DNA of 64,000 nucleotides from Bacteroidota bacterium (GTDB lineage Bacteria; Bacteroidota; Bacteroidia; NS11-12g; UBA955): NCBI GenBank assembly GCA_016787485.1, contig JAEUUL010000008.1, positions 1 to 64,000 of the forward strand, read 5' to 3'. Shown piece by piece: positions 1 to 8,215 of this stretch (position 1 is its first letter; each line of letters starts with the position of its first letter). The notes under the pieces were generated by a model. It saw only the letters and a program-made list of their open reading frames with translations, ran no database searches and was not told where the DNA came from. The position numbers and the translations under genes were made by a program.

Positions 1-368
1 AATTTTTGAACACAACGACACCGAACTTTTCGAATCAACTATTAAAACGTTTTCTTGAAAACAAACTATTGACAAAGAAATCTACAAAATTTCTATATAA
101 AACAATGGTATCAACTTCGGTTGGACAAAATAGAATTAAAGCAAAATTACCGACAAATACTGAGGTTGCTCATAGAACAGGTAGTTCTTTTACAAACGAT
201 GCAGGACTAACAGGAGCAATAAATGATATTGGAATTGTGAAACTTCCTAATGGGAAGTATCTTATTATTTCAATCTTTGTTCATAACACGACCGAAAAAT
301 TTAAAGATGGAGAGGAAATAATCGCAGACATAACTAAAGCAACTTGGGACAACTACACGACAAAATAA
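1..368 (+). CDS. Class A beta-lactamase, C-terminal part (VEB/PER-like), cut by the window start
   Basis: Only the last ~120 residues are in the window. The frame is open to the left edge, so the TTG at position 6 is not a real start. Seen: HRTGSS at 171-188, which corresponds to the KTG box (Ambler 234-236) of class A serine beta-lactamases, then NDIGIVKLPNGK and a closing helix ending in TKATWDNYTTK. From memory, the spacing and wording match the C-termini of VEB and PER extended-spectrum enzymes. Residue 234 is Arg instead of Lys, as in CARB carbenicillinases. The active-site SxxK, SDN and Omega-loop Glu lie outside the window, so activity cannot be judged. Exported periplasmic hydrolysis of beta-lactams is the family function. 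The stop codon is 3 nt before an attC-like palindrome, so the gene looks like the cargo of an integron-like cassette. Confidence 0.85.
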   Translation, partial: FLNTTTPNFSNQLLKRFLENKLLTKKSTKFLYKTMVSTSVGQNRIKAKLPTNTEVAHRTGSSFTNDAGLTGAINDIGIVKLPNGKYLIISIFVHNTTEKFKDGEEIIADITKATWDNYTTK

Positions 369-371
369 AAA

Positions 372-507
372 CTGCCACCAACATCGGTTTGGCAATATGG
401 CGGCTGACATAATTCTAATGAACATTTGTACAAAAACAAACATTTGGAACTTTTATGAACTTCAGTGCTAAATATCCGCCACATCGCCAAGCCGAGAACC
501 GTTAGCC
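372..507 (+). repeat. attC-like palindromic cassette-end element 1
   Basis: A long imperfect inverted repeat starts 3 nt after the beta-lactamase stop. The left arm (385-403, GGTTTGGCAATATGGCGG) pairs with the right arm (476-493, CCGCCACATCGCCAAGCC), with a few mismatches or wobbles. The loop is about 70 nt. The element begins with CCAAC (378-382) and ends with GTTAGCC (501-507), 44 nt before the next start codon. The loop carries ACATTTGTAC and CAGTGCTAAA, motifs shared with the other elements. Position, polarity and structure are those of an integron attC site, but GTTAGC does not fit the classical GTTRRRY. Confidence 0.75.
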
Positions 508-550
508 GTCACCTTAGGAGCGACCCTGCAAACAATCAACGACCAGACAA

Positions 551-2683
551 ATGACAATAAGAGAATCTTTTTCAAAATACACGCTGACATCAGGACAAAG
601 TTCTCTTATTGACGAATTGGACAAGTTTCTTTCTGACAACACACCTTGCTTTTTATTGAAAGGTTACGCAGGGACAGGTAAAACTTTTATGATGAAAGGG
701 CTTACCGATTTTTTGACAGCAACCAAAAGAAGTTTTAAAATCGCTGCACCGACAGGACGAGCAGCAAAAGTGATTTCGCAAAAAACGAAACACAAGGCAT
801 ATACTATTCACAAAACAATTTATTCAAGCAAAGACATACAAGAATTTAAGACAAAAGACGAAGACGGAACAGAAACTTTTAAATTCTACTACGAACTAAA
901 AAATAATGACGACCCAAACAACACCATTTACATTATTGACGAAGCCTCAATGCTTTCAAATGTTTATTCAGAGGGCGAATTTTTCAGGTTTGGTTCAGGC
1001 TTTTTGCTCAAAGACCTAATCAAGCACATAAATCCTGACAGCAACGACCACAGCAAAAAAATAATTTTCATTGGCGACAACGCACAGTTACCACCTGTAA
1101 ATATGAATTTTTCGCCAGCACTTGACGAAAATTATCTGAAAGAAAATTGCGGACTTATTTCAAAAGAATTTGAACTTACCGAAGTTGTAAGACAAGAAGC
1201 AGAAAGCGGAATACTGCACAACGCAACAAAAATTCGGAAATCTTTAAAAGAAAATGTTTTTAACCAGCTTGATATTGAAACCAATTTTAAAGACATCAAC
1301 AAGACAAAATACGAAGAGTTGTTGCCAAAGTATTTGCACGCCTGTAACAACAGCATTGACGAAGAAACAATAATTGTAGCTTATTCAAATTCATCAGTAA
1401 AAGAATACAACGACTTTGTTAGAAATCACTTTTTCCCAAATCAAAACTTAATAACGGTTAGTGACAAAATAATTTTGGTCGGTAACAATTACAACTATCC
1501 GCAAATGGAATTGCTAAATGGCGATTTTGGAATTGTAAAGGAAGTTGCACCAACAAATGAAATCAGAACAATCTCACTAAAACGAAAAAACAAAAAAAAC
1601 GAAACGATTGAAGTCAGCGTTCCGCTGACTTTTCGTAACGTTACAATTACATTCACTGACGAAGACTTTAAGAAACACGACATTGAATGTAAAATCATAG
1701 AAAACTTGCTTTATTCACATCAAAGAGATTTGAGTTCAGATGAACTGAAAGCCCTTTACATTGATTTTAAAATCCGGAATCCAAAACTAAAAGCAGGAAC
1801 AAAGGAATTTAAAGACGCTTTGCGAAGCGATAAATACTTTAACGCTTTACGAATAAAATTTGGTTATGCTGTTACTTGCCACAAAGCACAAGGCGGAGAA
1901 TGGACGAACACATTTTTGAATTGTAAAACATCAATGGGCTATTTCAATTCAAGTTATTTCCGTTGGCTCTACACAGGAATTACAAGGGCAAAACAAAATC
2001 TGTTTACGATTGACGAACCACATTTTAGTATTGCAAGCAATGTTCAACCACCTAAAATTGAGAACATTCAACCAAGAGAAGATATTCTTGAATTAAACAC
2101 AGAAATTTCAGAAACAGAATTGCCGTTTGATTTTTCAAATCAAACGGCTTTTGTGAAGCATATTTATCTTACAATTAGTGAATGTGTGAAAGATGAAAAT
2201 GTAAACATCAGCGACATTCGCCACACAAGTTATTTGGAACATTATACTTTTTCGCAAGGAAATGAAATTGCGGTTTTCAAAATCAACTACAACAGCCATA
2301 ATAGAATTACAACCATACAAAAGCCCACAATCTCAACGGAGTTTACTGAAAGCATTTATACGAAACTTGCCAAACTTCACAATAAGACAATCATAATTGC
2401 AGAACCCGAAACAGACGAAACAGAATTTGAGTTTGAGCAAGCGTTTCAAAAAGAATTTTACGAGAACTTAAAGGAAAAATTACAGCCCTTCCATTTTCAA
2501 ATTGCCAAAATTGAACACAAACAATATCACGAGATTTATGAAATAAAGAAAAACGGTTTTACAGCGACATACAAATTTTGGTATGACGGGAAATTAAAGT
2601 TCAAAAAAACGGAAATCATTCCGTCAAGAACGACAGGTTTAGTTGAGGAAATAAACGAACTCTTATTAGAAAAAGTATCTTGA
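551..2683 (+). CDS. RecD/Pif1-like superfamily 1 DNA helicase
   Basis: A 710-aa SF1B-type helicase. Visible motifs: Q-motif Gln16, Walker A GYAGTGKT (38-45), motif Ia PTGRAAKV (67-74), Walker B IIDEAS (128-133), motif III GDNAQLPPV (175-183), motif V TCHKAQGGEW (~442-451) and motif VI YTGITRAKQN (~474-483). This is the AAA_30 plus UvrD_C_2 arrangement of RecD2/Pif1-like proteins, which unwind DNA 5' to 3' using ATP. About 200 C-terminal residues after motif VI match nothing I recognise. The gene ends 1 nt before the next ATG, so it is translated together with the TPR/OB protein. Both sit between two attC-like palindromes as one cassette. A role in DNA repair or phage defence is inference. Confidence 0.88.
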   Translation: MTIRESFSKYTLTSGQSSLIDELDKFLSDNTPCFLLKGYAGTGKTFMMKGLTDFLTATKRSFKIAAPTGRAAKVISQKTKHKAYTIHKTIYSSKDIQEFKTKDEDGTETFKFYYELKNNDDPNNTIYIIDEASMLSNVYSEGEFFRFGSGFLLKDLIKHINPDSNDHSKKIIFIGDNAQLPPVNMNFSPALDENYLKENCGLISKEFELTEVVRQEAESGILHNATKIRKSLKENVFNQLDIETNFKDINKTKYEELLPKYLHACNNSIDEETIIVAYSNSSVKEYNDFVRNHFFPNQNLITVSDKIILVGNNYNYPQMELLNGDFGIVKEVAPTNEIRTISLKRKNKKNETIEVSVPLTFRNVTITFTDEDFKKHDIECKIIENLLYSHQRDLSSDELKALYIDFKIRNPKLKAGTKEFKDALRSDKYFNALRIKFGYAVTCHKAQGGEWTNTFLNCKTSMGYFNSSYFRWLYTGITRAKQNLFTIDEPHFSIASNVQPPKIENIQPREDILELNTEISETELPFDFSNQTAFVKHIYLTISECVKDENVNISDIRHTSYLEHYTFSQGNEIAVFKINYNSHNRITTIQKPTISTEFTESIYTKLAKLHNKTIIIAEPETDETEFEFEQAFQKEFYENLKEKLQPFHFQIAKIEHKQYHEIYEIKKNGFTATYKFWYDGKLKFKKTEIIPSRTTGLVEEINELLLEKVS

Positions 2684-2684
2684 T

Positions 2685-5264
2685 ATGGATTCTAAAACTG
2701 TTTTTGAATTACGAAATAAAGCAAAGGATTTATCAGGAGTTGAAAAACTGAATAAATTAAACAATGCTTTAAACATTTCACGACAATTATACTTAGAAGA
2801 TAGTTCAGACGAATGGACACAAAAGGCATTTGCTTGGGTTCTGATAGATTTGTGTAAATACTACATAGCAGATAAAAACTTAAATCAAGCGGGGGTTTGT
2901 TTTAAAGAACTCAACACAATAGATTTTCAAGGTTACGAAGATGATATAATTGAAAATCAAAAAAACTTTCTTCGTCCAAAAATTGACACAAACTATTCTG
3001 AAATTCAAAAAGCAGAAGAACTAAGCAAAAACGGAAATAATAAAGAAGCATTAGCGATTTTTAAAAACCTAATTTCTCAAAACAGACTTACAGAATTACA
3101 TCACGAAAATTACGGTTGGATAATTTACAGATACATAAAAGCAGAAGAAAGCAATCTTTCATCGGTTGAAGTAAGAACGTTTTTTAGAGATTATATGAAC
3201 TTAAAGAATGAAAGACCGTCAATGCTTCATTCTATGATTTTGAATTTTGCTTTAAATTATTCTAAAACACACAGCGATTTTAAGTTTTACAACTTTTTCG
3301 TTTTATGGAATCCCGACAATCTTCGCTACGAAGATTTGCACGATGGATATAAAGACGGAAAAGATATTCCTTCGCTTATTTCACGCATTTGCAGAGAGTT
3401 TGTAAATTCAAACACCGAAATAAACATTGAAGAATTTTTAAGCAAAATTGACCTTAGCAAAGAAATCGTTTTAGACTTTTTCAGAGAAACTATTTTTTGG
3501 AATATTTTCAATGCTCACAAGGAAAATAAGTTTTCTGAATTGTGGAATTTGTTTGAGCAATACAATAACAATTACTCCAAACACGGACAATCAAAATGGC
3601 ATTCCGAAATTCTAAATCTTGCTGAAAGATTTATGAAAGAAAATGACGAATGGCGTTTTCTGAATTTCTTTAAAAATTGGAATCCTGAAAATTTTAGAAG
3701 TGAAGATTGGAAAGAAACCAAGAAAGACGAAAACACATACAAACCATTAGCAACAAAGGCAATAAAAAAGACTTTTGAAATTCTGAAAACTCAAATATCT
3801 GAACAGAATTTATCTTGGCTTATTCAACCGTATGAAAAAGCAGTCAAATTATTTCCTGACGATGAATGGTTGTTGCGAGAAAAAGCCTTGCTACATTTCA
3901 AAAACAACGAATTAGAATTAGCAATCAAAATATACAAACAACTTGTTTTAGAGCTTGCAGACAAACATTATGTTTGGCAAGAGTTTTCAGATTGCATTAT
4001 TTCCGACAATTCTTTAAAAATCGGAATGTTATCAAAAGCATTGAGTTTAGAAAAAAACGAAGATTTTTTAGGCGACATTCATTTGGATTTAGCAAAGGTT
4101 TTAATTGACGAAAACCTATTAGAAAACGCACTTGTAGAGCTTGAGGCATACAAGAAACATCGGGAAATAAAAGGTTGGAAATTATCTACAATTTTTGACG
4201 AATTACATAAAAAGGCAAACGCAGTTAAACTAAGTTTAAAAGATAATCGGGAGTTGCACAAAAAATATATTCCGCTTGCTGAAAACTTTGCGTATGCTGA
4301 TTTTGATTGGACGGAAGTTGTTTTAGCGGATAAATGGAAAGACGAAAAAGGAAAAGAACGTTTAACGTTTACTGACGGAAAAACAATAGAGTTTGCAATC
4401 GGAAAAAATCGTTTTGAGATATTGAAACAATCCGAGTTAGGACAAATTTTCAAATTCAAACTTCACAAGCAGGAAATTAAAAAAGAAGTTGAAAACAGAT
4501 TTTCTTGGCTTAGTAAAAATGTCATTACGGAATACAAATATATTCCACTCATTGCGGACAAGACAGAAAAAAAACATTGGGAAATACTGAATGACACTTT
4601 TGCGGTTGTTGATTACATCAACAAAGAAAAAAACATCATTCACGCAATTACTACGGACAACAAAGAAGTGTTTTTTCCACAAACCAAAAACGAATTGCAA
4701 ATTGGAGATTTTGTAACAGCAAAGAGTTACATCAAAAAAGTGAAAGACGAAAGCAGAACAGAACTGCGACAAATTCAGAAAATTGACAAAGGTTCTGTCA
4801 TTTCAAAATTCCAAACTCAAATTGCAATAGTTGACGGAGTGAACGAGCAAAAGCAATTATTTCATTTTGTCATTTCGTCCAAGTTGCAAGGAATTGTCAG
4901 GTTCACAGAAACAAATCTAAGACCAAGCGAAGGCGATTTTATTAAACTTTCATTTGCTACAAAAACGGACAAAGACAAAAAATTAAGAGTGAAAATATTA
5001 TCTATTGAACTAACGGAAGAAGCAAATCCAAACTTACGAAAGGACATTACAGGAATTATGGAAATGAAATACAAAAATTATGACGAAGAAGTCCCTGACT
5101 TTGCTTTTATCGGAGATTATTATGTTCCAAAATACCTTTTAGAAAAACACAACATAACTGACGATTGCAGGGTAAACGCAAGAGCAATTTATGCAGGCGA
5201 CAAATGGAAAGTAACAGAAATTGAAAAAATCAACGCAATGACTAACAATGACGAAGAAGAATAA
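2685..5264 (+). CDS. TPR protein with C-terminal OB/cold-shock-like repeats, helicase partner
   Basis: An 859-aa protein with no signal peptide. Residues ~1-500 are helical with TPR-like pairs, for example AEELSKNGNNKEALAIFKNL and EKALLHFKNNELELAIKIYK. Residues ~530-859 hold repeated beta-rich units that resemble cold-shock/S1 OB folds: a 'VVDYINKEKNIIHAI...GDFVTAKS' unit and a 'IVDGVNEQKQLFHFV...GDFIKLSF' unit. This suggests nucleic-acid or nucleotide binding, but that is inference. It starts 1 nt after the helicase stop and ends just before an attC-like palindrome, so the two genes form one obligate module. I cannot name a characterised family. Confidence 0.8.
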   Translation: MDSKTVFELRNKAKDLSGVEKLNKLNNALNISRQLYLEDSSDEWTQKAFAWVLIDLCKYYIADKNLNQAGVCFKELNTIDFQGYEDDIIENQKNFLRPKIDTNYSEIQKAEELSKNGNNKEALAIFKNLISQNRLTELHHENYGWIIYRYIKAEESNLSSVEVRTFFRDYMNLKNERPSMLHSMILNFALNYSKTHSDFKFYNFFVLWNPDNLRYEDLHDGYKDGKDIPSLISRICREFVNSNTEINIEEFLSKIDLSKEIVLDFFRETIFWNIFNAHKENKFSELWNLFEQYNNNYSKHGQSKWHSEILNLAERFMKENDEWRFLNFFKNWNPENFRSEDWKETKKDENTYKPLATKAIKKTFEILKTQISEQNLSWLIQPYEKAVKLFPDDEWLLREKALLHFKNNELELAIKIYKQLVLELADKHYVWQEFSDCIISDNSLKIGMLSKALSLEKNEDFLGDIHLDLAKVLIDENLLENALVELEAYKKHREIKGWKLSTIFDELHKKANAVKLSLKDNRELHKKYIPLAENFAYADFDWTEVVLADKWKDEKGKERLTFTDGKTIEFAIGKNRFEILKQSELGQIFKFKLHKQEIKKEVENRFSWLSKNVITEYKYIPLIADKTEKKHWEILNDTFAVVDYINKEKNIIHAITTDNKEVFFPQTKNELQIGDFVTAKSYIKKVKDESRTELRQIQKIDKGSVISKFQTQIAIVDGVNEQKQLFHFVISSKLQGIVRFTETNLRPSEGDFIKLSFATKTDKDKKLRVKILSIELTEEANPNLRKDITGIMEMKYKNYDEEVPDFAFIGDYYVPKYLLEKHNITDDCRVNARAIYAGDKWKVTEIEKINAMTNNDEEE

Positions 5265-5275
5265 ACAAAAAGGCG

Positions 5276-5409
5276 AACGGCTAACATCGTGTTGGCGTAA
5301 TGCGGGGCGAAGTGCTTCGTATCAACATTTGTGCTATCTTTGAAGTGTCCGCTTCGTATCAACGTTAGTGCTAAAAAGCCCGCACTACGCCAACACGCGG
5401 CACGTTAGC
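5276..5409 (+). repeat. attC-like palindromic cassette-end element 2
   Basis: This is the clearest of the four. The outer ends are GCTAAC (5280-5285) and GTTAGC (5404-5409). The inner arms, 5288-5306 and 5379-5397, pair at 18 of 19 positions around GTGTTGGCGTA/TACGCCAACAC. The right side has six extra bases between arm and GTTAGC, giving the asymmetry typical of attC sites. The ~70-nt loop has an internal direct repeat, GCTTCGTATCAAC (5314-5326 and 5351-5363), followed by TTTGTGCTA or TTAGTGCTA. The element lies 11 nt after one stop codon and 49 nt before the next ATG. It is too large, and lacks the T-tract, to be a simple terminator. Confidence 0.82.
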
Positions 5410-5458
5410 AGCTATTATATTGACGACTACTAACAAGACATTAAATAAATAACTGAAA

Positions 5459-6052
5459 ATGGCACATAGAGTTTTCATATCACACAAAAGAGAAGACAAG
5501 GCATACAAAAACTACATCTTAAATAATTTAGGTGTAGATATGATTGACAAATCATTGAATGAACCAATAGATTCTGATGATGAAAATTATGTAATGCGAA
5601 AAATTCGTGAAGATTATCTTTCAGATTCTACTGTTACTATTTTCTTAATTGGATTACATAGTGCTGAAACACTTGGACAAGACGAACAGGTTTATATCAA
5701 ACGAGAGTTACAAGCATCGTTATTTGACGGGAAAGCAAATTCTAAGAATGGTATTTTAGGCATTGTTCTACCTAATATGTATGACAAAATCTATACTGGA
5801 AGCGGTATCTGTAAAACTTGCGGCAACAGCCACAACTATGTAAGCATTAACGACAATACTGTTATTAAAGAATTCTCATACAACTACTATATTCCCAATA
5901 ACAAATGTGCTTGGTCCGAAGATGACAGATATTGCGTCTTAGTCAAATGGGATGATTTCTGCATTGATGCAAAAAGTGCTGAAAAATATATTGACATAGC
6001 ATTTGATAAAAGAACTAGTAAAATATCATCACAAACTAAAGTAAGACCATAG
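5459..6052 (+). CDS. TIR-like domain protein (ThsB/MTH538-type)
   Basis: A 197-aa soluble protein. The N-terminus VFISHKREDKAYKNYI (4-19), with a later DSTVTIFLIG strand, is the flavodoxin-like fold of the MTH538 TIR-like family. That family includes ThsB of Thoeris anti-phage systems, which makes a cyclic ADP-ribose-type signal from NAD+ on infection. A CKTCGNSH stretch (~119-126) with another Cys further on is an unusual insertion that might bind metal. The TAG stop overlaps the GTG of the SLATT gene by one base (TAGTG), so the two are translationally coupled. Function as an infection sensor or signal synthase is inferred from family and context. Catalytic competence cannot be shown by eye. 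Confidence 0.82.
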   Translation: MAHRVFISHKREDKAYKNYILNNLGVDMIDKSLNEPIDSDDENYVMRKIREDYLSDSTVTIFLIGLHSAETLGQDEQVYIKRELQASLFDGKANSKNGILGIVLPNMYDKIYTGSGICKTCGNSHNYVSINDNTVIKEFSYNYYIPNNKCAWSEDDRYCVLVKWDDFCIDAKSAEKYIDIAFDKRTSKISSQTKVRP

Positions 6053-6936
6053 TGCAATACTCAGACTTCCCAAATTATTTTCAGGCATCAGATAATGCTT
6101 CTATCAAAGCACAGAAGTATTATTTAAACATAATAAGGATAGACTTAATTTCAATGATTCTTGCCTCGGCTTTAGCCATTTATAATTACCAATCAACACA
6201 AGCAAAATTTTTTGTCTATATAGTTTCAGGCCTTTTACTTCTTTTGAGTTTGGTTCTAACAATCATTCTAAAATCAAAAAAATACGAAGATGTTTGGTAT
6301 CAAGGACGAGCATTAGCTGAATCTTGTAAAACACTGACTTGGCGTTTTGTTTGTTGTTCGGAATACTTTGAATCCTCACTTGACCTAGGAGATGCAAAAA
6401 GAAGATTTGTGGAACGCATCAAAGAGTTATCAGACGAGTTTAGAGAGCTATCAATTGCAATGAACTCTAAAATACTAAACTTGCCAATTATCACAGATAA
6501 AATGATTGAAATTAGAGCATACAACTTGGACAAAAGAAAAGGCTATTACATTCAAAACAGAATTGAAGACCAAAAGAAATGGTATGCAGACAAAGCAGAA
6601 TATAATTTGGGAAAATATAACCTTTGGTTTTGGTGTGTAATTATTTCACAAGCAATATCTCTTATCAGCATAGTTTTTCTCATTGTTAAACCTGACTTCA
6701 ACTGGAATTTTGTAGGACTTCTTACGACAATTTCTGCCTCTGCTCTAAGTTGGCTCCAACTTAAACAACATCAAGAATTAAAACAAGCATACACAACAGC
6801 GACACAAGAATTAAATTTTATTGCAACATTGACAGACCAATTAACGACAGACGACAGTTTTTCAAAGTTTGTTTTAGACTCTGAAAATGCTGTTTCAAGA
6901 GAACATACATTATGGTTGGCACAAAGAAGAAAATAA
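6052..6936 (+). CDS. Four-TM SLATT-type (DUF4231-like) putative membrane effector
   Basis: A 294-aa protein starting at GTG 6052, which overlaps the TIR gene stop. It has two two-TM units: TM1 ~30-45 and TM2 ~52-73, followed by the SLATT-like helix 'WYQGRALAESCKTLTWRF' (82-99); then TM3 ~190-211 and TM4 ~218-236, preceded by 'RIEDQKKWYADKA' (170-182). Tandem SLATT domains are predicted pore-forming effectors of nucleotide-signal conflict systems. Coupling to a TIR protein suggests that a NAD-derived signal triggers membrane disruption, but no separate SLOG or Macro ligand-binding domain is visible. It is the last gene before an attC-like palindrome, which starts right after its stop. Confidence 0.78.
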   Translation: MQYSDFPNYFQASDNASIKAQKYYLNIIRIDLISMILASALAIYNYQSTQAKFFVYIVSGLLLLLSLVLTIILKSKKYEDVWYQGRALAESCKTLTWRFVCCSEYFESSLDLGDAKRRFVERIKELSDEFRELSIAMNSKILNLPIITDKMIEIRAYNLDKRKGYYIQNRIEDQKKWYADKAEYNLGKYNLWFWCVIISQAISLISIVFLIVKPDFNWNFVGLLTTISASALSWLQLKQHQELKQAYTTATQELNFIATLTDQLTTDDSFSKFVLDSENAVSREHTLWLAQRRK

Positions 6937-7070
6937 CTGCTGCTAACACGGGTTTTGCGTTAGTGGTCGGAAAGTGCGAATAGAAACATTTGAGCAATTA
7001 ATAAACTTTGGTGCAGGTAGACAGTTTTCGGTTTCAAATGCCCACCAACGCAAAACCCGAAACCGTTAGC
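6937..7070 (+). repeat. attC-like palindromic cassette-end element 3
   Basis: It begins directly after the SLATT stop codon. The outer ends are GCTAAC (6942-6947) and GTTAGC (7065-7070). The inner arms CGGGTTTTGCGTTAGTGG (6949-6966) and 7042-7059 pair at 17 of 18 positions. The right side has five extra bases before GTTAGC. The loop of about 75 nt has ACATTTGAGC and TTTGGTGC, degenerate versions of motifs in the other elements. The next start codon is 70 nt downstream. Arm sequences differ between elements although ends and layout are conserved, as in true attC sites. Confidence 0.8.
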
Positions 7071-7140
7071 TTTGAGTTTTGAAGGCTTGCTAACCATTAT
7101 CAGAGAAGCGTTGGATAATAAAAGACAAATACAATTATAA

Positions 7141-8187
7141 ATGGCAAAATTAGAAAAGCTATCAAACATATCTTGGAGACAGCCTTTTTCTGACAGGAAA
7201 AGAGAGCTTCACTTATGGAGTACTCAAACAGAGGTAGCAAACTTTTGCAAATTAGAGAACGGAACTAAAAGAAAATTAAACATAAAGTTTGAAGACAAAT
7301 TCAACATTAACGAAACGGGATATTTTCAAATCACAAGCGGACGAGAAATTTCTTTTCCAAAAAAACTGATTGACAAAGTAAGAAACATAGTTTTTAATAA
7401 CCCTAATTCATACTTTATTGTTACAGTTCTTGACACTTCAACTTTACCAACAACAAAGCCAAATTTCCGCATTGGGACATCACTTACAGTAAATGAATGG
7501 GTAGAAGTTCTACAAAATAAAAAACTGACAACAGAACTTGACCTTTCTATATTTCAAGCACTATATTCTTTTCAAGAACACAAAGCACCAGCAAGTCAAT
7601 TAGGACTGCTACTCGGATATAAAGGAAAGAACACTTCAAGTCCATTGAATTCAGAAATTGGGAGATATGGAAAAAGAATTGCAAAGGAATATAACATCAA
7701 GTTTACGGTTCGAGATGACGGAACAGAACGCAAGTGGGATATTTTCTTTGACGGAGAATTCAAATCGCAACCTTTTATTTGGCAATTAAAAGAGGAACTA
7801 GTTCAAGCACTGGAGGCTACTGGTTTGACGGGCGACCAACAGTACCCAGATGAAATTCCTATTGAAAGCGAGGAGAAACTATTTGAAGGAGCAAAAAGGA
7901 CAATTGTTGTAAATGCTTATGAACGTAACTCTAAAGCAAGACAACAATGTATTAATCACTTTGGGACTACTTGTATGGTTTGCGACTTTGATTTTCAAAA
8001 AACATACGGTAAGATCGGTAAAAATTTCATTCACGTTCATCACTTGATAAAAGTTGCAGACATTGGCAGTAAATATGAAGTAAATCCAATTAAAGATTTA
8101 CGACCAGTTTGCCCAAACTGTCATTCAATGTTACATAAAAAAGAACCTCCTTTGACAATTGAAGAGCTAAGATTATTATTGAAATGA
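7141..8187 (+). CDS. HNH endonuclease, type IV restriction-like
   Basis: A 348-aa protein with a C-terminal zinc HNH nuclease domain: C278-x2-C281, H300-H301, then C324-x2-C327-H328 within 'DLRPVCPNCHSMLHKKEP'. This form is common in McrA-like and other restriction HNH proteins, which cut modified or foreign DNA. The N-terminal ~240 residues probably recognise DNA. Residues ~140-215 ('SQLGLLLGYKGKNTSSPLN...RKWDIFFDG') resemble a module I associate with HNH restriction enzymes. There is no methyltransferase nearby, so a solitary modification-dependent nuclease is the likeliest reading, though target and activity are unknown. It lies between attC-like elements 3 and 4 as a single-gene cassette. 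Confidence 0.82.
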   Translation: MAKLEKLSNISWRQPFSDRKRELHLWSTQTEVANFCKLENGTKRKLNIKFEDKFNINETGYFQITSGREISFPKKLIDKVRNIVFNNPNSYFIVTVLDTSTLPTTKPNFRIGTSLTVNEWVEVLQNKKLTTELDLSIFQALYSFQEHKAPASQLGLLLGYKGKNTSSPLNSEIGRYGKRIAKEYNIKFTVRDDGTERKWDIFFDGEFKSQPFIWQLKEELVQALEATGLTGDQQYPDEIPIESEEKLFEGAKRTIVVNAYERNSKARQQCINHFGTTCMVCDFDFQKTYGKIGKNFIHVHHLIKVADIGSKYEVNPIKDLRPVCPNCHSMLHKKEPPLTIEELRLLLK

Positions 8188-8215
8188 CACCTGAACGACT
8201 TGAAAAAAAACTACA

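Noticed and set aside
372-507. The palindromes as ordinary transcription terminators or REP elements
   Set aside because: Arms are separated by 65-130 nt and lack a T-run, and end motifs and position after every gene unit are shared, which terminators would not need. Real terminators in this window look quite different (short loops, T-runs).
5314-5363. GCTTCGTATCAAC direct repeat as a separate mobile-element target duplication
   Set aside because: Both copies lie inside the loop of attC-like element 2 with no insertion between them, so it is an internal feature of that element.
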